Origin: Sporosarcina trichiuri | GTDB lineage: Bacteria; Bacillota; Bacilli; Bacillales_A; Planococcaceae | Assembly: GCF_030406775.1 (NCBI RefSeq) | Contig: NZ_CP129119.1 | Span: 716,001 to 780,000 of the forward strand | Direction: 5' to 3' | DNA: 64,000 bases | Translations under genes and position numbers: made by a program | In this document: one piece after another, positions 17,155-28,469 of the stretch | Layout: each line of letters begins with the position of its first letter | Numbering within the stretch: position 1 is the first letter of the stretch | The notes under the pieces: model-generated | The model's input: only the letters and a program-made list of their open reading frames with translations | Database searches by the model: none | What the model was told of the DNA's origin: nothing

Positions 17155-18447
17155 ATGACAGTTAAATGGGAAAAGCAAGAAGGTAACAAAGGGAAATTGA
17201 CGTTCGAAGTAACAGCAGAGCGTTTCAACACGGCGCTTGATCAGGCATTCAAGAAGGTCGTCAAGCAAGTGAACGCACCTGGATTCCGTAAAGGGAAAAT
17301 GCCGCGCAAGATGTTCAACAAAATGTACGGGGAAGAAGCACTCTACAACGATGCAATCGACATCGTGCTTCCTGAAGCATACGATGCAGCTGTCCGCGAA
17401 GAAGGTCTTGAGCCGATCGCTTCCCCTGAAATCGACATCGAGAAACTCGAAAAGGGCGAGCCGGTCGTATTCACTGCAATCGTCCCTCTGAAGCCTGAAG
17501 TGAAACTCGGCGAGTACAAAGGCCTGGAAGCAACACGCCAGGAGACTAAAGTGACAGACGAAGAAATCGATACTGAGCTGGAAACACGCCGTGAGTCCAT
17601 GGCTGAGATGGTCGTCAAAGAAGACGGCGCAATCGAAGACGGCGATACGGCCAACATCAACTTCGACGGATACTCGGAAGGTGAAGCGTTCGAAGGCGGA
17701 AAAGCCGAGAACTATGACCTTGTCGTAGGTTCCGGATCGTTCATCCCGGGCTTCGAAGAGCAGCTCGTCGGCTTGAAGACAGGCGACGAAAAAGATGTCG
17801 AATTGACATTCCCTGAAGAATACCACGCAGCAGAACTTGCTGGTAAGCCGGCAGTGTTCAAAGTGAAAGTCAACGAAGTGAAGGCGAAAGAAGTGCCTGA
17901 ACTCGACGATGAGCTTGCAAAAGAAATGGACGAAGACGTGGAAACAGTGGACGAGCTCCGCAAGAAGATCCGCGAAAACCTTGAAACCGAAAAGCAGTCG
18001 GCAGCAGAAACAGCGCTTCGCGATGACCTCGTGGAAGCGGCAGCCCGCAACGCGGAATTCGAAGTGCCTGAAGAAATGGTGAATGCAGAAACAGACCGTA
18101 TGCTTGAGGAATTCGGTCAGCGCCTGCAGATGCAGGGCATGAACCTGGATCTCTACTACCAGTTCTCCGGTCAGGATGAAGACGCTCTGCGCAGCCAGAT
18201 GCACGACGACGCGATCAACCGTGTACGCGTATCACTCACTCTGGAAGCGATCGGCAAAGAAGAGAACGTCGAAATCTCCGAAGAGGAGATCAACGAAGAG
18301 CTCGACAAGATGTCCAAGCAGTTCAACATGGATATCGAGCAGATCAAAACAGCTCTCGGCGGCACAAGCATGCTTGAGAACGACCTGCGCTTCAACAAGA
18401 CAGTCCAGCTGCTTGTTGACAACGCAAAGATCACAGACGCTGAATAA
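17155..18447 (+). CDS. tig: Trigger factor (ribosome-associated chaperone and prolyl isomerase)
   Basis: 430 aa, full length. The N-terminal ribosome-binding domain carries the signature GFRKGKMP (about 44-51). The FKBP-type isomerase domain lies at about 160-245 ([24 protein letters not shown]), and the helical C-terminal chaperone domain follows. It binds the ribosome near the exit tunnel and shields nascent chains. ATG 17155 follows CGGAGG. Ends at its own terminator, followed by repeat array 2. Confidence 0.97.
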   Translation: MTVKWEKQEGNKGKLTFEVTAERFNTALDQAFKKVVKQVNAPGFRKGKMPRKMFNKMYGEEALYNDAIDIVLPEAYDAAVREEGLEPIASPEIDIEKLEKGEPVVFTAIVPLKPEVKLGEYKGLEATRQETKVTDEEIDTELETRRESMAEMVVKEDGAIEDGDTANINFDGYSEGEAFEGGKAENYDLVVGSGSFIPGFEEQLVGLKTGDEKDVELTFPEEYHAAELAGKPAVFKVKVNEVKAKEVPELDDELAKEMDEDVETVDELRKKIRENLETEKQSAAETALRDDLVEAAARNAEFEVPEEMVNAETDRMLEEFGQRLQMQGMNLDLYYQFSGQDEDALRSQMHDDAINRVRVSLTLEAIGKEENVEISEEEINEELDKMSKQFNMDIEQIKTALGGTSMLENDLRFNKTVQLLVDNAKITDAE

Positions 18448-18461
18448 TAGTTGTACTCTAG

Positions 18462-18494
18462 GCAAGGTACGCAGCAATCCGTACCTTGCTTTTC
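18462..18494 (+). terminator. Rho-independent terminator of tig
   Basis: GCAAGGTAC pairs perfectly with GTACCTTGC, followed by TTTT. Confidence 0.85.
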
Positions 18495-18582
18495 TATATC
18501 ATCGGGATAGGATGCTTGGCTTAGGGAAGACTGCAGGTACAGGGCCTGCGGAATGGCGGGTTGTCCGTCGGGTTTTTGAAGG

Positions 18583-18730
18583 TATGATCACTTTTTGGGA
18601 TTAATGATCACTTTCAGGGATTTATGATCACTATTTGTGTTTTATGATCACTCAACAGGTTTTATGATCACATTCCGCGATTTATGATCACATTTATCGT
18701 TTTATGATCACTTTCCTGATTTTATGAGCA
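18583..18730 (+). repeat. Array 2 of the 20-bp-period intergenic repeat (8 units)
   Basis: Units carrying TATGATCA or its variants start at 18583, 18603, 18623, 18643, 18663, 18683, 18703 and 18723, all exactly 20 bp apart. The first seven have the palindromic TGATCA core; the last has GAGCA. The following 9-10 bp differ in each unit but often begin CTTT or CATT. It lies in the 480-bp gap between tig and clpX, in the direction of both. Nothing else is evident in that gap apart from the tig terminator and the clpX promoter. Confidence 0.95.
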
Positions 18731-18870
18731 AAACAGCCGTTCCAGCGGTGGCAGCACATTGTACATGCCCGATGGATGCCTGCATTGCGGGACTCTGCCG
18801 CCGCCTGCCTGCTGTGCAGTCCTGATTCCATGGCATCATAAAAGAAATCCTGTGTACATACTGCAAGAGG

Positions 18871-18908
18871 TCAAATCATTTGATAAACCAGATGGAATCT
18901 TGTAAGAT
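18871..18908 (+). promoter_or_regulatory. clpX promoter with overlapping palindrome
   Basis: TTGATA (18880-18885), a 17-bp spacer, and TAAGAT (18903-18908) form a good sigma-A promoter 24 nt before the start. A perfect 6-1-6 palindrome TCAAAT-C-ATTTGA (18871-18883) overlaps the -35. It is not the direct-repeat CtsR box, so the possible regulator is unknown. Confidence 0.6.
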
Positions 18909-18931
18909 TTCACTGAATAGGGGTGAGCAAT

Positions 18932-20197
18932 TTGTTCAAATTCAATGATGAAAAAGACAATTTGAGCTGTTCGTTCTGTGGCAAGACGCAGGACCAAGTC
19001 CGCAAACTGGTCGCAGGACAAGGGGTTTATATATGTGACGAATGCGTGGAACTCTGCGCTGAGATCGTCGAGGAAGAAGTCGGTCTGGAAGAAGGCTTCG
19101 AGTTCAAGGACGTACCGAAACCGAAAGAGATCCAGTCCATCCTGGATGAGTATATTATCGGGCAGGACCGTGCGAAGAAATCGCTGTCCGTTGCCGTTTA
19201 CAACCACTACAAGCGTGTCAATTCCGGCAGTAAAGTCGACGATGTCGAACTCGCGAAGTCGAACATCGTGCTGATCGGGCCGACAGGAAGCGGTAAGACG
19301 CTTCTCGCTCAGACATTGGCACGCATTCTGGATGTGCCGTTTGCGATTGCAGACGCAACATCGCTGACAGAAGCCGGCTATGTCGGCGAAGACGTCGAGA
19401 ATATCCTGCTCAAGCTGATCCAGTCGGCTGATTTCGATATCGACCGTGCTGAAAAAGGGATCATCTATATCGATGAAATCGATAAGGTCGCCCGTAAAGG
19501 CGAAAACGCATCGATCACCCGCGATGTATCTGGTGAAGGCGTCCAGCAGGCCCTCCTGAAGATTCTGGAAGGCACTGTTGCAAGCGTTCCGCCGCAGGGA
19601 GGCCGGAAGCATCCGCATCAGGAATTCATCCAGATCGATACGACGAACATCCTGTTCATCGTCGGTGGTGCGTTCGACGGCATCGAAGAGATCATCAAAC
19701 GCCGTGTCGGTCAGAAAGTCATCGGCTTCGGTTCCGATCCAAATGCTGCAGAAGAAGAACGTTCACTTCTGTCCCGCATGATTCCGGAAGATCTCCAGCA
19801 ATACGGTCTGATTCCGGAATTCATCGGGCGTCTGCCGGTGATCGCGACACTTGAGCAGCTGAGCGAAGATACACTGTATCAGATCCTCACGCAGCCGAAG
19901 AACGCAATCGTCAAGCAGTATCAGAAGATGCTGAGCCTCGATGACGTGGAACTTCGTTTCGAAGACGACGCACTGATCGAAATCGCCCGCGAAGCGATCG
20001 AGCGGAAGACAGGCGCCCGCGGTCTGCGGTCCATCATCGAAAACATCATGCTTGACGTCATGTATGAGCTGCCGTCACTTGAAGAAGTGAAAGAGTGTCT
20101 CATCACAAAAGATTCCGTTCTTGGGAAAGGGTCGCCGATCCTCTATCGCGAAGACGGTTCGGAAATGAAGCTTGATAACGAACAACATACAGCGTAA
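18932..20197 (+). CDS. clpX: ClpX, ATP-dependent unfoldase subunit of ClpXP
   Basis: 421 aa. The N-terminal zinc-binding domain has CSFCGK and CDECVELC. The AAA+ module has GPTGSGKT at about 116-123 and the Walker B IYIDEID, and [13 protein letters not shown] lies downstream. ClpX unfolds tagged proteins and feeds them to ClpP. The start is TTG 18932, giving MFKFND as in Bacillus ClpX, with AGGGGTGA 5 nt upstream; GTG 18923 lies inside that ribosome site. Bacillus subtilis has lonB after clpX; here lonA follows directly. Confidence 0.97.
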   Translation: MFKFNDEKDNLSCSFCGKTQDQVRKLVAGQGVYICDECVELCAEIVEEEVGLEEGFEFKDVPKPKEIQSILDEYIIGQDRAKKSLSVAVYNHYKRVNSGSKVDDVELAKSNIVLIGPTGSGKTLLAQTLARILDVPFAIADATSLTEAGYVGEDVENILLKLIQSADFDIDRAEKGIIYIDEIDKVARKGENASITRDVSGEGVQQALLKILEGTVASVPPQGGRKHPHQEFIQIDTTNILFIVGGAFDGIEEIIKRRVGQKVIGFGSDPNAAEEERSLLSRMIPEDLQQYGLIPEFIGRLPVIATLEQLSEDTLYQILTQPKNAIVKQYQKMLSLDDVELRFEDDALIEIAREAIERKTGARGLRSIIENIMLDVMYELPSLEEVKECLITKDSVLGKGSPILYREDGSEMKLDNEQHTA

Positions 20198-20207
20198 ACA
20201 GATTGGG

Positions 20208-20255
20208 AAGCTGACTTGTAAAAAGCGCAAATGTGCTGAATGAGTCAGCTTTTTT
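20208..20255 (+). terminator. Rho-independent terminator after clpX
   Basis: AAGCTGACT pairs with AGTCAGCTT, followed by a T run; the loop is about 25 nt and contains a small secondary GCGCAAATGTGC hairpin. Confidence 0.7.
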
Positions 20256-20322
20256 CCTAATTCTAGTTATTGCCGTCATACATACGAATCGATATAGTTA
20301 CTTATGGAGGTGACGTTTCTAA

Positions 20323-22656
20323 ATGGCAGTACGACATACAATCCCTCTTCTACCATTGAGAGGCATACTGATTTACCCGACAATGACTTTACATATCGAC
20401 GTGGGCCGTGAACGCTCCGTCTTCGCAATCGAGCATGCGCTCGCCAACGACAACCTCATCTTCCTGGCAACCCAGATTGACATGAACGAAGAGAACCCGG
20501 AACCCGAAGACCTGTATCATCTCGGAACGCTTGCGCTCGTTAAATCGATGACGCAGCTGCCGAACGGCGTCTACCGTGTTCTGCTCGAAGGTGTCGAGCG
20601 CGCGGAATGGATGGACTATGAAGAGGCGGACCTCTATCCTGTCGTTTCCGTCAATGGTTTCCCGGATTCCACTGAAGTCGATCCGGAGACCGAAGCGCTC
20701 ATGAGGACGCTGCTTGCTTACTTCAAAAAATATACGGAAGTGTCGAAGCGTATCAACGAAGATGCGTATAATGCCGTATCAGGCATCCAGGAACCCGGTC
20801 GGCTAGCAGATTCGATTGCATCCTACCTGCCGCTGAAAATCCGTGCAAAACAGGACATCCTGGAAACACGCAATGTCAACGAACGACTCGAATGGCTGAT
20901 CGGCCGGCTCTTCAATGAGCAGGAAGTCATGGACCTCGAGCAGAAGATCAACGAACGGGTCCGTGAGGCGATGGAGCGCACGCAGAAAGAGTTCTACCTG
21001 CGCGAGCAGATGAAAGCGATCCAGACCGAACTCGGCGACAAGGACGGCAAAGGGCTTGAGGTCGAGTCGCTGCGCGAGCAGATCGAAGACGCCGGCATGC
21101 CGGAAGACGTCCGGAAAATTGCGGAGCGTGAATTGGACCGCTATGAAAAGATTCCGTCGGCTGCCGCGGAAAGCGGGATCATCCGGTCGTATCTCGACTG
21201 GCTCGTTGCACTTCCCTGGTCGTATGCAACGAAAGATCAGCTGGATATCAGCCGCTCCGAGCAGATTCTGGAACGGGATCACGAAGGGCTCGATACGGTG
21301 AAGGAACGCATTCTCGAATTCCTGTCCGTCCGGCAGCTGACAAAGTCGCTCCGGGGGCCGATCCTCTGCATCGAAGGACCGCCTGGTGTTGGGAAGACAT
21401 CCCTCGCCAAGTCGATTGCGGAATCGCTCGACCGGAAGTTCGTCAGGGTCTCCCTCGGCGGCGTCCGTGACGAATCCGAAATCCGGGGACACCGCCGGAC
21501 GTACGTCGGTGCGATGCCGGGCCGTATTATCCAGGGGATGAAGAAAGCAGGCACCGTCAATCCGGTCTTCCTGCTCGATGAAATCGACAAGATGTCGAAC
21601 GACTTCAGGGGGGATCCGTCCTCCGCTATGCTTGAAGTGCTGGACCCTGAACAGAACAGCACATTCAGTGACCATTACATAGAAGAGCCGTATGATCTCT
21701 CGAAAGTTTTGTTCATTGCAACCGCCAATGATCTGAGTGCGATTCCGGGACCGCTGCGCGACCGGATGGAAATCATCTCGATCGCCGGTTATACCGAGCT
21801 TGAAAAGCAGGCGATCGCAGCGAACCATCTCATTCCGAAACAGCTGAAGGAGCATGGGCTGACAAAGTCGCAAGTGAAGTTTCAGCAGCCGGCAATCCTC
21901 GATATCGTGCGGTTCTATACGCGTGAGGCCGGGGTCCGTTCGCTGCAGCGGGAAATCGCAAGTGTCTGCCGGAAAGCGGCGCGTCTCATTGCGGGCGGCA
22001 AGAAAAAAAGCGTCACAGTGAGTGCAAAGACCCTTCCGGCCTACCTGGGGAAACGGAAGTTCAGCCACGGACAGGCCGAGGAGACGAATCAGGTCGGCGT
22101 TGCAACCGGACTTGCCTATACATCGGTCGGCGGTGATACGCTGCAGATTGAAGTATCACTGTCGCCTGGAAAAGGCAAACTGATCCTGACAGGCAAGCTC
22201 GGAGACGTTATGAAGGAATCCGCCCAGACGGCGCTGTCCTATGTGCGATCGAAAGCCGAAAGTCTCGGCATCGATCCGAAGTTCTACGAAACGAACGACA
22301 TCCATATCCACGTGCCTCAGGGAGCCGTGCCGAAGGACGGTCCATCCGCAGGCGTCACCATCGCCACAGCGCTTGTCTCCGCGCTCACCGACCGGCCGAT
22401 CCGTAAAGAAGTCGGCATGACGGGCGAGATCACATTGCGCGGCCGGGTGCTGCCGATCGGCGGCCTGAAGGAGAAGACACTGAGTGCGCATAGGGCGGGT
22501 CTCCGTGTCATCGTCCTGCCGAAGGAGAACGAGCGGGATATCGATGAGGTCCCCGCTGAAATACGGAACGATCTTACATTCAAACTGGCAGACGATGCTG
22601 AGCAGGTGCTCGCCGCTGCATTGGAGGAACGGAGCTATGAAAGTACACAACGTTGA
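20323..22656 (+). CDS. lonA: Lon protease (LonA type)
   Basis: 777 aa. The N-terminal substrate domain (about 1-200) leads to an AAA+ module with GPPGVGKT at about 352-359 and LLDEIDKM, then the Ser-Lys protease domain with the catalytic serine in [10 protein letters not shown] (about 674). All key residues are present. It degrades unfolded and some regulatory proteins in the cytoplasm. ATG 20323 follows GGAGGTGA. The 3' end overlaps ysxC by 20 bp. Confidence 0.97.
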   Translation: MAVRHTIPLLPLRGILIYPTMTLHIDVGRERSVFAIEHALANDNLIFLATQIDMNEENPEPEDLYHLGTLALVKSMTQLPNGVYRVLLEGVERAEWMDYEEADLYPVVSVNGFPDSTEVDPETEALMRTLLAYFKKYTEVSKRINEDAYNAVSGIQEPGRLADSIASYLPLKIRAKQDILETRNVNERLEWLIGRLFNEQEVMDLEQKINERVREAMERTQKEFYLREQMKAIQTELGDKDGKGLEVESLREQIEDAGMPEDVRKIAERELDRYEKIPSAAAESGIIRSYLDWLVALPWSYATKDQLDISRSEQILERDHEGLDTVKERILEFLSVRQLTKSLRGPILCIEGPPGVGKTSLAKSIAESLDRKFVRVSLGGVRDESEIRGHRRTYVGAMPGRIIQGMKKAGTVNPVFLLDEIDKMSNDFRGDPSSAMLEVLDPEQNSTFSDHYIEEPYDLSKVLFIATANDLSAIPGPLRDRMEIISIAGYTELEKQAIAANHLIPKQLKEHGLTKSQVKFQQPAILDIVRFYTREAGVRSLQREIASVCRKAARLIAGGKKKSVTVSAKTLPAYLGKRKFSHGQAEETNQVGVATGLAYTSVGGDTLQIEVSLSPGKGKLILTGKLGDVMKESAQTALSYVRSKAESLGIDPKFYETNDIHIHVPQGAVPKDGPSAGVTIATALVSALTDRPIRKEVGMTGEITLRGRVLPIGGLKEKTLSAHRAGLRVIVLPKENERDIDEVPAEIRNDLTFKLADDAEQVLAAALEERSYESTQR

Positions 22657-23218
22657 AATGGTGATGAGCGCCGTCCGTCCGGAACAATATCCGGAGGACG
22701 GTTTCCCGGAATTTGCGCTCGCCGGACGGTCGAACGTCGGCAAGTCTTCGTTCATCAACAAGATGCTGGGCCGGAAGAACATCGCCCGGACGTCATCGAA
22801 ACCCGGCAAGACACAGACCCTGAATTTCTACAAAATTGAAGAGCAGCTGTTCTTCGTGGATGTGCCGGGCTACGGCTATGCACGCGTATCGAAAACGGAG
22901 AAAGAGAAATGGGGCGGCATGATCGAGCGGTACCTGACCGGCCGCGAACACTTGCGGGCAGCGATCCAGATTGTCGACATCCGCCATGCACCGTCGAAAG
23001 ATGATGTCAATATGTACAATTTCTTCGTCCATTACAACATTCCGACAATCGTCATCGCGACAAAAGCCGATAAGATTCCGCGGGGCAAGTGGGACAAGCA
23101 CAAGAAAATCGTCCGCCAGACTCTCAACATGCTCGGCGACGACCCGCTGTTCGTCTTCTCCTCTGAAAAGGGGATCGGTGTCGAAGAAGTATGGACGGAA
23201 ATCGAAAGCAGGATGTAA
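22637..23218 (+). CDS. ysxC: YsxC/EngB ribosome-assembly GTPase
   Basis: 193 aa TRAFAC GTPase. G1 [10 protein letters not shown]3 DVPGYGYA and G4 ATKADK are visible. It acts in 50S subunit assembly and is essential in Bacillus. ATG 22637 with GGAG just upstream lies inside the end of lonA, indicating translational coupling. The intergenic region after it carries the PerR box of hemA. Confidence 0.95.
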   Translation: MKVHNVEMVMSAVRPEQYPEDGFPEFALAGRSNVGKSSFINKMLGRKNIARTSSKPGKTQTLNFYKIEEQLFFVDVPGYGYARVSKTEKEKWGGMIERYLTGREHLRAAIQIVDIRHAPSKDDVNMYNFFVHYNIPTIVIATKADKIPRGKWDKHKKIVRQTLNMLGDDPLFVFSSEKGIGVEEVWTEIESRM

Positions 23219-23323
23219 CTGCCGGAATCTCCATCCGGCGTCTGCATAGGCTGTTCCGGCCGTTGTGACTGGAACAGCTTTTTCGGCCGGGCATAATATG
23301 GTGATGCGTCCAGAAACAGACCA

Positions 23324-23363
23324 TTGGAAAGCGGGCGGCAAATACTTTATAATGATTATAAAG
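23324..23363 (+). promoter_or_regulatory. PerR box overlapping a hemA promoter
   Basis: A perfect 7-1-7 palindrome TTATAAT-G-ATTATAA at 23347-23361 is exactly the PerR consensus TTATAATnATTATAA, and symmetry extends to 19 bp (23345-23363). It contains a perfect TATAAT (23348-23353) with TTGGAA at 23324-23329 as a -35 (18-bp spacer). The bound repressor would therefore block RNA polymerase. PerR control of the hem operon is established in Bacillus subtilis. Confidence 0.85.
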
Positions 23364-23427
23364 AGAATGCGCTCCGGTCAGACGTCATATGTTGTTCATA
23401 AATCGTCCATGAACTGTACGCATGCTG

Positions 23428-23436
23428 TGTTATACT
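23428..23436 (+). promoter_or_regulatory. Second, extended -10 promoter for hemA
   Basis: TGTTATACT is an extended -10 about 38 nt before the hemA start. No convincing -35 is present. If active it would give PerR-independent basal transcription. Confidence 0.4.
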
Positions 23437-23474
23437 TAGGAACAGGAAATAGACGCGAAAGGTGTGAATCCGTA

Positions 23475-24839
23475 GTGAAACTGCTCGCAATCGGAGTCAA
23501 TCACAGGACAGCGCCGGTAGAAATCAGAGAAAAGCTTTCGTTCAATGAAGCTGATTTGCCGCACGCCATGAAAACTCTCCAATCGACAAAAAGCATACTT
23601 GAAAATATCATCGTTTCGACCTGTAACCGGACAGAGATCTACGCCGTCGTGGATCAGCTGCATACAGGTCGTTATTATGTCAAAAACTTTCTGGCGGAAT
23701 GGTTCCGCCTGCCGGTCGAAAGTTTCAGCCAGCATCTCATCATCAAAGAAGAGGACGAAGCTGTCGAACACTTGATGGCTGTGACGTCGGGTATCGATTC
23801 GATGGTTCTCGGTGAGACACAGATCCTCGGCCAGGTCCGTACAAGTTTCCTGAAAGCGCAGGAAATCGGTACGACCGGCACGATCTTCAACGAACTGTTC
23901 AAACAGGCGATCACTGTCGCAAAACGGGCCCATGCCGAAACAGCGATCGGCGAGAATGCCGTGTCCGTTTCATATGCGGCCGTCGAACTCGGCAAGAAGA
24001 TCTTTGGTTCGCTGAAGAACAAACATATCGCTATTGTCGGCGCGGGTGAAATGGGCGAGCTGACTATCAAAAACCTGCAGGGAAGCGGTGTGGGCAAAAT
24101 CACTGTGCTGAACCGGACACTTTCCAAAGCGGAGGACTTGGCCGGCAAATTTGATGGGGCCGCCAAACCGCTCCAGGAACTGCAGTGCACGCTGCTGGAT
24201 GTCGATATCCTCATCAGCAGTACAGGGTCGAAAGACTACATCATCGATCTGGAACTGATGCAGTTCGTCGAGCGGCTGCGTAAAGGGCGACCGCTGTTCC
24301 TCGTGGATATCGCGGTGCCGCGCGACATGGATCCGCGCATCGGCGAGCTTCCGAACATGTTCCTGTACGATATCGATGACATGCAGGGGATCGTGGAAGC
24401 GAATCTCGCAGAACGGAAACGGGCGGCGGATGAAATCATGACGATGATCCGCGGTGAAGTCGTGCTCTTCAAGGAATGGCTCGTCACACTCGGTGTCGTT
24501 CCGGTCATCACAGCTCTGCGTAAAAAGGCGCTGTCCATCCAATCGGAGACGATGGCGAGCATCGAGAACAAGATGCCTGATCTGACGGACCGCGAAAAGA
24601 AAGTGCTGAACAAGCATACGAAATCGATCATCAATCAGTTATTGAAAGAACCGATCCTGCAGGCGAAGGAGTTCGCTTCCGATCCGAAAGCGGCAGAGAA
24701 GCTCGAGCTGTTCCAGTCGATTTTCGGCATTGCAGAAGAGGTGCAGCGTGAAAAAGAATTGCAGGCACAACAGCAAAAAGCGGAACAGGGAGCCGGTGCT
24801 TCCCAAACGGCCGGGCTGCAGCCTGATATGACATATTGA
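23475..24839 (+). CDS. hemA: Glutamyl-tRNA reductase
   Basis: 454 aa. The N-terminal [15 protein letters not shown] and catalytic Cys50 in STCNRTEIY are conserved; the NADPH domain has [10 protein letters not shown], and a C-terminal dimerisation helix follows. It reduces glutamyl-tRNA to glutamate-1-semialdehyde, the committed step of haem synthesis. GTG 23475 gives a normal family N-terminus and follows AAAGGTG; the open frame continues further upstream but without similarity. The last 25 residues are Gln/Ala-rich and variable. Confidence 0.96.
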   Translation: MKLLAIGVNHRTAPVEIREKLSFNEADLPHAMKTLQSTKSILENIIVSTCNRTEIYAVVDQLHTGRYYVKNFLAEWFRLPVESFSQHLIIKEEDEAVEHLMAVTSGIDSMVLGETQILGQVRTSFLKAQEIGTTGTIFNELFKQAITVAKRAHAETAIGENAVSVSYAAVELGKKIFGSLKNKHIAIVGAGEMGELTIKNLQGSGVGKITVLNRTLSKAEDLAGKFDGAAKPLQELQCTLLDVDILISSTGSKDYIIDLELMQFVERLRKGRPLFLVDIAVPRDMDPRIGELPNMFLYDIDDMQGIVEANLAERKRAADEIMTMIRGEVVLFKEWLVTLGVVPVITALRKKALSIQSETMASIENKMPDLTDREKKVLNKHTKSIINQLLKEPILQAKEFASDPKAAEKLELFQSIFGIAEEVQREKELQAQQQKAEQGAGASQTAGLQPDMTY

Positions 24840-24852
24840 CAAGGTTTGTCCA

Positions 24853-24903
24853 AGTCATTTCCCATCCCGCTTCTTTGCCGGCTGATGCGGAAATGGCTTT
24901 TTT
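24853..24903 (+). terminator. Possible terminator or attenuator between hemA and hemX
   Basis: AGTCATTTCC pairs with GGAAATGGCT (one G-U pair), followed by TTTTTT. Placed inside the hem operon, it may reduce read-through from hemA to hemXCDBL. Confidence 0.5.
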
Positions 24904-24926
24904 AACAGAAAGGCAGAGATTGGCCT

Positions 24927-25757
24927 ATGGTTGAAATGACGATGGCGCGGCTACAGGAAGCTATGCTTGTGCTGTATGCCGTCAGCCTGGTTTTCTACTT
25001 CATCGATTTCCTGAAAAAAGAACCGCATGCACAGCGGGCGGCTTTCTGGCTGACCGCTGCCGTATTCTTCATGCAGACGGGGTTCCTGCTGCGGACGATC
25101 ATCCTGACCAGGCAGCTGCCGGTTCTGTCACTCACCGACGGAGTCTATTTCTTCACCTGGATCCTGATCGCCCTGTCGCTCGGCATCCAGCTCCGGTACA
25201 GCTCAAGCTATGCGGGATTCTTTTTGAATGTGATCGGGTTCAGTTTCATGACTTTCCATATTTTCGCACCTGCCGGACCGGCCGGGAGCGGAGTCGGGGA
25301 GCCGCTCATTTCCGAACTGCTGTTCATCCATATCACGTTCGCGATTTTGTCCTATGCCGCATTCGCGATGGCGTTCGTATTCGCGATTCTGTACCTGCTC
25401 GTATATAATTTGCTGAAGAAAAAGAAATGGTCGGCACAGTTCAGCCGCCTTCCTTCGCTCCAGCATGCGCTGACCGGTACGAAATCGGCGATCTATACGG
25501 GAATCCCTATGCTGCTCGTGAGCCTGATCCTCGGCATCCAGTGGGCCTATACGGCTCTTGACGACTGGACGATCTTCGACTTCAAGATTGTCGGGTCGTT
25601 TCTGCTGCTGATCGTCTACAGTTCGCTGCTAATGCTGAATCGGCGCGGGAAACTGCAGGCGGCGGATTTCGCCTGGGCGAACGTGATCGCATTCGTGCTG
25701 ATCATCATCAATTTCTTTTTAGGAAGCAGACTATCGCAATTCCACTTCTGGCTGTGA
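24927..25757 (+). CDS. hemX: HemX, CcsA-like membrane protein
   Basis: 276 aa with about eight hydrophobic helices. It belongs to the cytochrome c assembly (CcsA/CcmC) superfamily, although the tryptophan-rich haem-handling loop is weak. In Bacillus HemX lowers the amount of HemA. ATG 24927 has only a weak AAAGG upstream; ATGs at 24936 and 24942 are alternatives. Confidence 0.88.
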   Translation: MVEMTMARLQEAMLVLYAVSLVFYFIDFLKKEPHAQRAAFWLTAAVFFMQTGFLLRTIILTRQLPVLSLTDGVYFFTWILIALSLGIQLRYSSSYAGFFLNVIGFSFMTFHIFAPAGPAGSGVGEPLISELLFIHITFAILSYAAFAMAFVFAILYLLVYNLLKKKKWSAQFSRLPSLQHALTGTKSAIYTGIPMLLVSLILGIQWAYTALDDWTIFDFKIVGSFLLLIVYSSLLMLNRRGKLQAADFAWANVIAFVLIIINFFLGSRLSQFHFWL

Positions 25758-25801
25758 ACGCAACTGGCCGGGAATCCATACAACCGGAAAGGAAGAGGAC
25801 T

Positions 25802-26734
25802 TTGAGAAAAATTATTGTAGGTTCGAGAAGAAGCAAGCTCGCATTGACCCAGACGAACTGGTTCATCGATCAGCTGAAGGCGGCAGGTGTGCCGTTCGAA
25901 TTCGAAGTGAAAGAGATCGTGACGAAGGGTGACCAGATCGTCGACGTCATGCTGTCGAAAGTCGGCGGGAAAGGGCTCTTCGTCAAGGAGATCCAGCAGG
26001 CGCTGTTCGACAAGGAAATCGACTTTGCGGTACATAGCATGAAGGACATGCCGTCTGTCCTGCCGGAAGGACTGATTGTCGGCTGTATCCCGAAACGTGT
26101 GGATCCGCGCGATGCGTTCATCTCGAATGGCAATGTAGCGTTCAAGGACCTGCCGAAAGGTGCTGTTGTCGGAACGTCAAGTCTCCGGAGAAGTTCCCAG
26201 CTGCTGCTGCTGCGTCCCGATCTCGACATCAAATGGATCCGCGGCAATATCGACACCCGCCTAAAAAAGATGCAGAGCGGGGAATACGACGCCATCCTGC
26301 TTGCGGCAGCCGGCCTGAAGCGGATGGGCTGGAGCGAAGATATCGTCACTGAATATATGAACCTGGAAGACTGCATTCCCGCAGTCGGGCAAGGTGCCCT
26401 GTCGATTGAATGCCGGTCGGACGACGCAGAATTGCTTGCGGAATTGGCAAAGCTGAACGATGAGCAGACTTTCCGAGAAGTGGAAGCGGAACGGACGTTT
26501 TTGCGGGAAATGGACGGATCGTGCCAAGTGCCGATCGGCGGCTTTGCCCGTGTGAAAGAAGAAGGCATTGAGATGACAGGTTTCATCGCAGCGCCGGATG
26601 CGTCCGTTGTCTACCGTCACACCGCGCTGGCAGACACACCCGTGGAAGCAGGTGAAATCGTGGCGGATACACTCCGGAAAGAAGGGGCAGCGGAAGTCAT
26701 CGAGAAAGTGAAGGCCGAAATGGATGTCCAGTAA
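25802..26734 (+). CDS. hemC: Porphobilinogen deaminase (hydroxymethylbilane synthase)
   Basis: 310 aa. Hallmarks are [34 protein letters not shown] and the dipyrromethane-cofactor cysteine in [11 protein letters not shown]. It joins four porphobilinogen units into hydroxymethylbilane. TTG 25802 was chosen because GGAAGAGG lies just upstream and the protein then begins RKIIVGS; the ATG at 25754 overlaps the hemX stop and adds unrelated residues. Confidence 0.96.
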   Translation: MRKIIVGSRRSKLALTQTNWFIDQLKAAGVPFEFEVKEIVTKGDQIVDVMLSKVGGKGLFVKEIQQALFDKEIDFAVHSMKDMPSVLPEGLIVGCIPKRVDPRDAFISNGNVAFKDLPKGAVVGTSSLRRSSQLLLLRPDLDIKWIRGNIDTRLKKMQSGEYDAILLAAAGLKRMGWSEDIVTEYMNLEDCIPAVGQGALSIECRSDDAELLAELAKLNDEQTFREVEAERTFLREMDGSCQVPIGGFARVKEEGIEMTGFIAAPDASVVYRHTALADTPVEAGEIVADTLRKEGAAEVIEKVKAEMDVQ

Positions 26735-27482
26735 GCAGCCGCTCTGCGGTGAGACCGTCATCTTCACAAGTACGAAAAAATCAGAGGAGCCGTACGAGCT
26801 CGTCCGGCAGCTCGGCGGGGAGCCGGTCTCCCTGCCGCTCATCCGGACAACCGATAGGCAGCGCGATGATGATCATGCCCGGCTGCTGCAGGCGCAGGCG
26901 TACGATTGGCTCATCTTCACGAGCCAGAGCGCAGTAGCTGCATTCAAAAGGAAGCTTGGACGTTCCGGCATGGACGCGGAGTCGTTTCCCGTGCATGTCG
27001 CAGCCGTCGGCGAGAAAACCGCGGCTGCCCTGCGTGAGCTCGGCTTCGGCGTGGATTTCATCCCCGATGTGTTCAGCGCCGATGTATTCGTCAAGCAGTT
27101 CAACCCTGCCGGCAGAGCACTCCGTGCGCTGTTCCTGAAGGGGAACCTGGCAGGATCGCTCATCTCAACCGAACTCTCCCTGTCTGTCGATGAATGGACA
27201 GTATACGACACAGTCCCTGAAACGGCTTCCATCAAAAGGATTGTGGATCTGGCACGACAAGACTTGCCGCTGTCGATCCTGTTCGCCAGTCCGTCCGCAG
27301 TTTCGGTGTTCGGAGAATACCTGGCGCCGCAGATCGGCTGGACGGGCTTTACAATCGGTGCAATCGGGCATATTACGGAACGGGCACTGATGGAAGCCGG
27401 CGCGCATGCCGGCGTCATGCCGTCCGTCTATACATTACCGGAACTCGTGCGGGCACTCGCCGAGTCGAAAGGAAGGAACTGA
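26724..27482 (+). CDS. hemD: Uroporphyrinogen-III synthase
   Basis: 252 aa. This fast-evolving family has few fixed motifs; seen here are [29 protein letters not shown] and [15 protein letters not shown]. It closes hydroxymethylbilane to uroporphyrinogen III with inversion of ring D. ATG 26724 overlaps the end of hemC by 11 bp, so translation is coupled. Confidence 0.93.
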   Translation: MSSKQPLCGETVIFTSTKKSEEPYELVRQLGGEPVSLPLIRTTDRQRDDDHARLLQAQAYDWLIFTSQSAVAAFKRKLGRSGMDAESFPVHVAAVGEKTAAALRELGFGVDFIPDVFSADVFVKQFNPAGRALRALFLKGNLAGSLISTELSLSVDEWTVYDTVPETASIKRIVDLARQDLPLSILFASPSAVSVFGEYLAPQIGWTGFTIGAIGHITERALMEAGAHAGVMPSVYTLPELVRALAESKGRN

Positions 27483-27485
27483 CTG

Positions 27486-28469
27486 ATGACACAATTGAAC
27501 TTCAAACGGCACCGCCGTCTGCGCAGCTCTGCGGGGATGCGCGCCATGGTGCGCGAAACACAGCTGGATGCATCCGACTTCATCTATCCGATCTTCGTGA
27601 TCGAAGGGGAGGATATCAAGCAGGAGGTTCCGTCCATGCCGGGTGTCTATCAGCACTCGATGGATCGTCTCGGCGAGGAGCTCGATGAGGCGGTCGCGCT
27701 CGGAATTCCATCTGTCATCTTTTTCGGTGTCGTGACTGAAAAAGACGCTGTCGGCAGCGGGGCGTATCATGATCAAGGCATCATCCAGGAAGCGATCCGC
27801 CTTGCGAAGGACCGCCACCCGCATCTGATGGTGATCGCAGACACATGTTTGTGTGAGTATACCGATCATGGACATTGCGGCGTGATCGAAGGGGACCGGG
27901 TCCTGAACGATCCGTCCCTCGAACTTCTGGTGAAAACGGCTGTGTCCCAGGCGAAAGCCGGTGCGGATATCATTGCACCGTCCAACATGATGGATGGATT
28001 CGTCACTGCCATCCGTCACGGCCTGGACCAAGCAGGCTTCGAAGAGACGCCGATCATGAGCTACGCAGTGAAATATGCCTCTGCCTATTACGGTCCGTTC
28101 CGCGATGCTGCGGATTCGACACCGCAATTCGGTGATCGGAAAGCGTATCAGATGGACCCGGCCAACCGGATGGAAGCGCTCCGTGAAGCGGAATCCGATG
28201 TTGCAGAAGGCGCAGATTTCCTCATCGTCAAACCGGCATTATCCTACTTGGATATCATGCGTGATGTGAAAAACAACACATTGCTGCCGCTTGTCGCCTA
28301 TAACGTCAGCGGGGAGTATGCAATGGTGAAAGCAGCCGCGCTGAACGGCTGGGTCGATGAGCAGCGGATTGTTCTGGAGACACTGACAAGTATGAAACGC
28401 GCGGGTGCAGATCTGATCATGACCTATCATGCGAAAGATGCGGCGCGCTGGCTGGAGGAGACGAAATGA
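27486..28469 (+). CDS. hemB: Delta-aminolevulinate dehydratase (porphobilinogen synthase)
   Basis: 327 aa. RRLRSS at the N-terminus, the metal-binding [12 protein letters not shown], the Schiff-base region [13 protein letters not shown] and [13 protein letters not shown] are conserved. The cysteine cluster indicates a zinc-type enzyme. It condenses two aminolevulinates to porphobilinogen. It starts 3 nt after hemD and overlaps hemL by 4 bp. Confidence 0.97.
   Translation: MTQLNFKRHRRLRSSAGMRAMVRETQLDASDFIYPIFVIEGEDIKQEVPSMPGVYQHSMDRLGEELDEAVALGIPSVIFFGVVTEKDAVGSGAYHDQGIIQEAIRLAKDRHPHLMVIADTCLCEYTDHGHCGVIEGDRVLNDPSLELLVKTAVSQAKAGADIIAPSNMMDGFVTAIRHGLDQAGFEETPIMSYAVKYASAYYGPFRDAADSTPQFGDRKAYQMDPANRMEALREAESDVAEGADFLIVKPALSYLDIMRDVKNNTLLPLVAYNVSGEYAMVKAAALNGWVDEQRIVLETLTSMKRAGADLIMTYHAKDAARWLEETK

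Noticed and set aside
18872..18885. CtsR box before clpX
   Set aside because: CtsR needs a direct repeat of GGTCAAA-type heptads; only an inverted TCAAAT/ATTTGA is present.
20803..22068. 421-codon open frame antisense to lonA
   Set aside because: A shadow frame caused by GC-rich third positions; lonA is complete, and the antisense product has no domain, ribosome site or family pattern.
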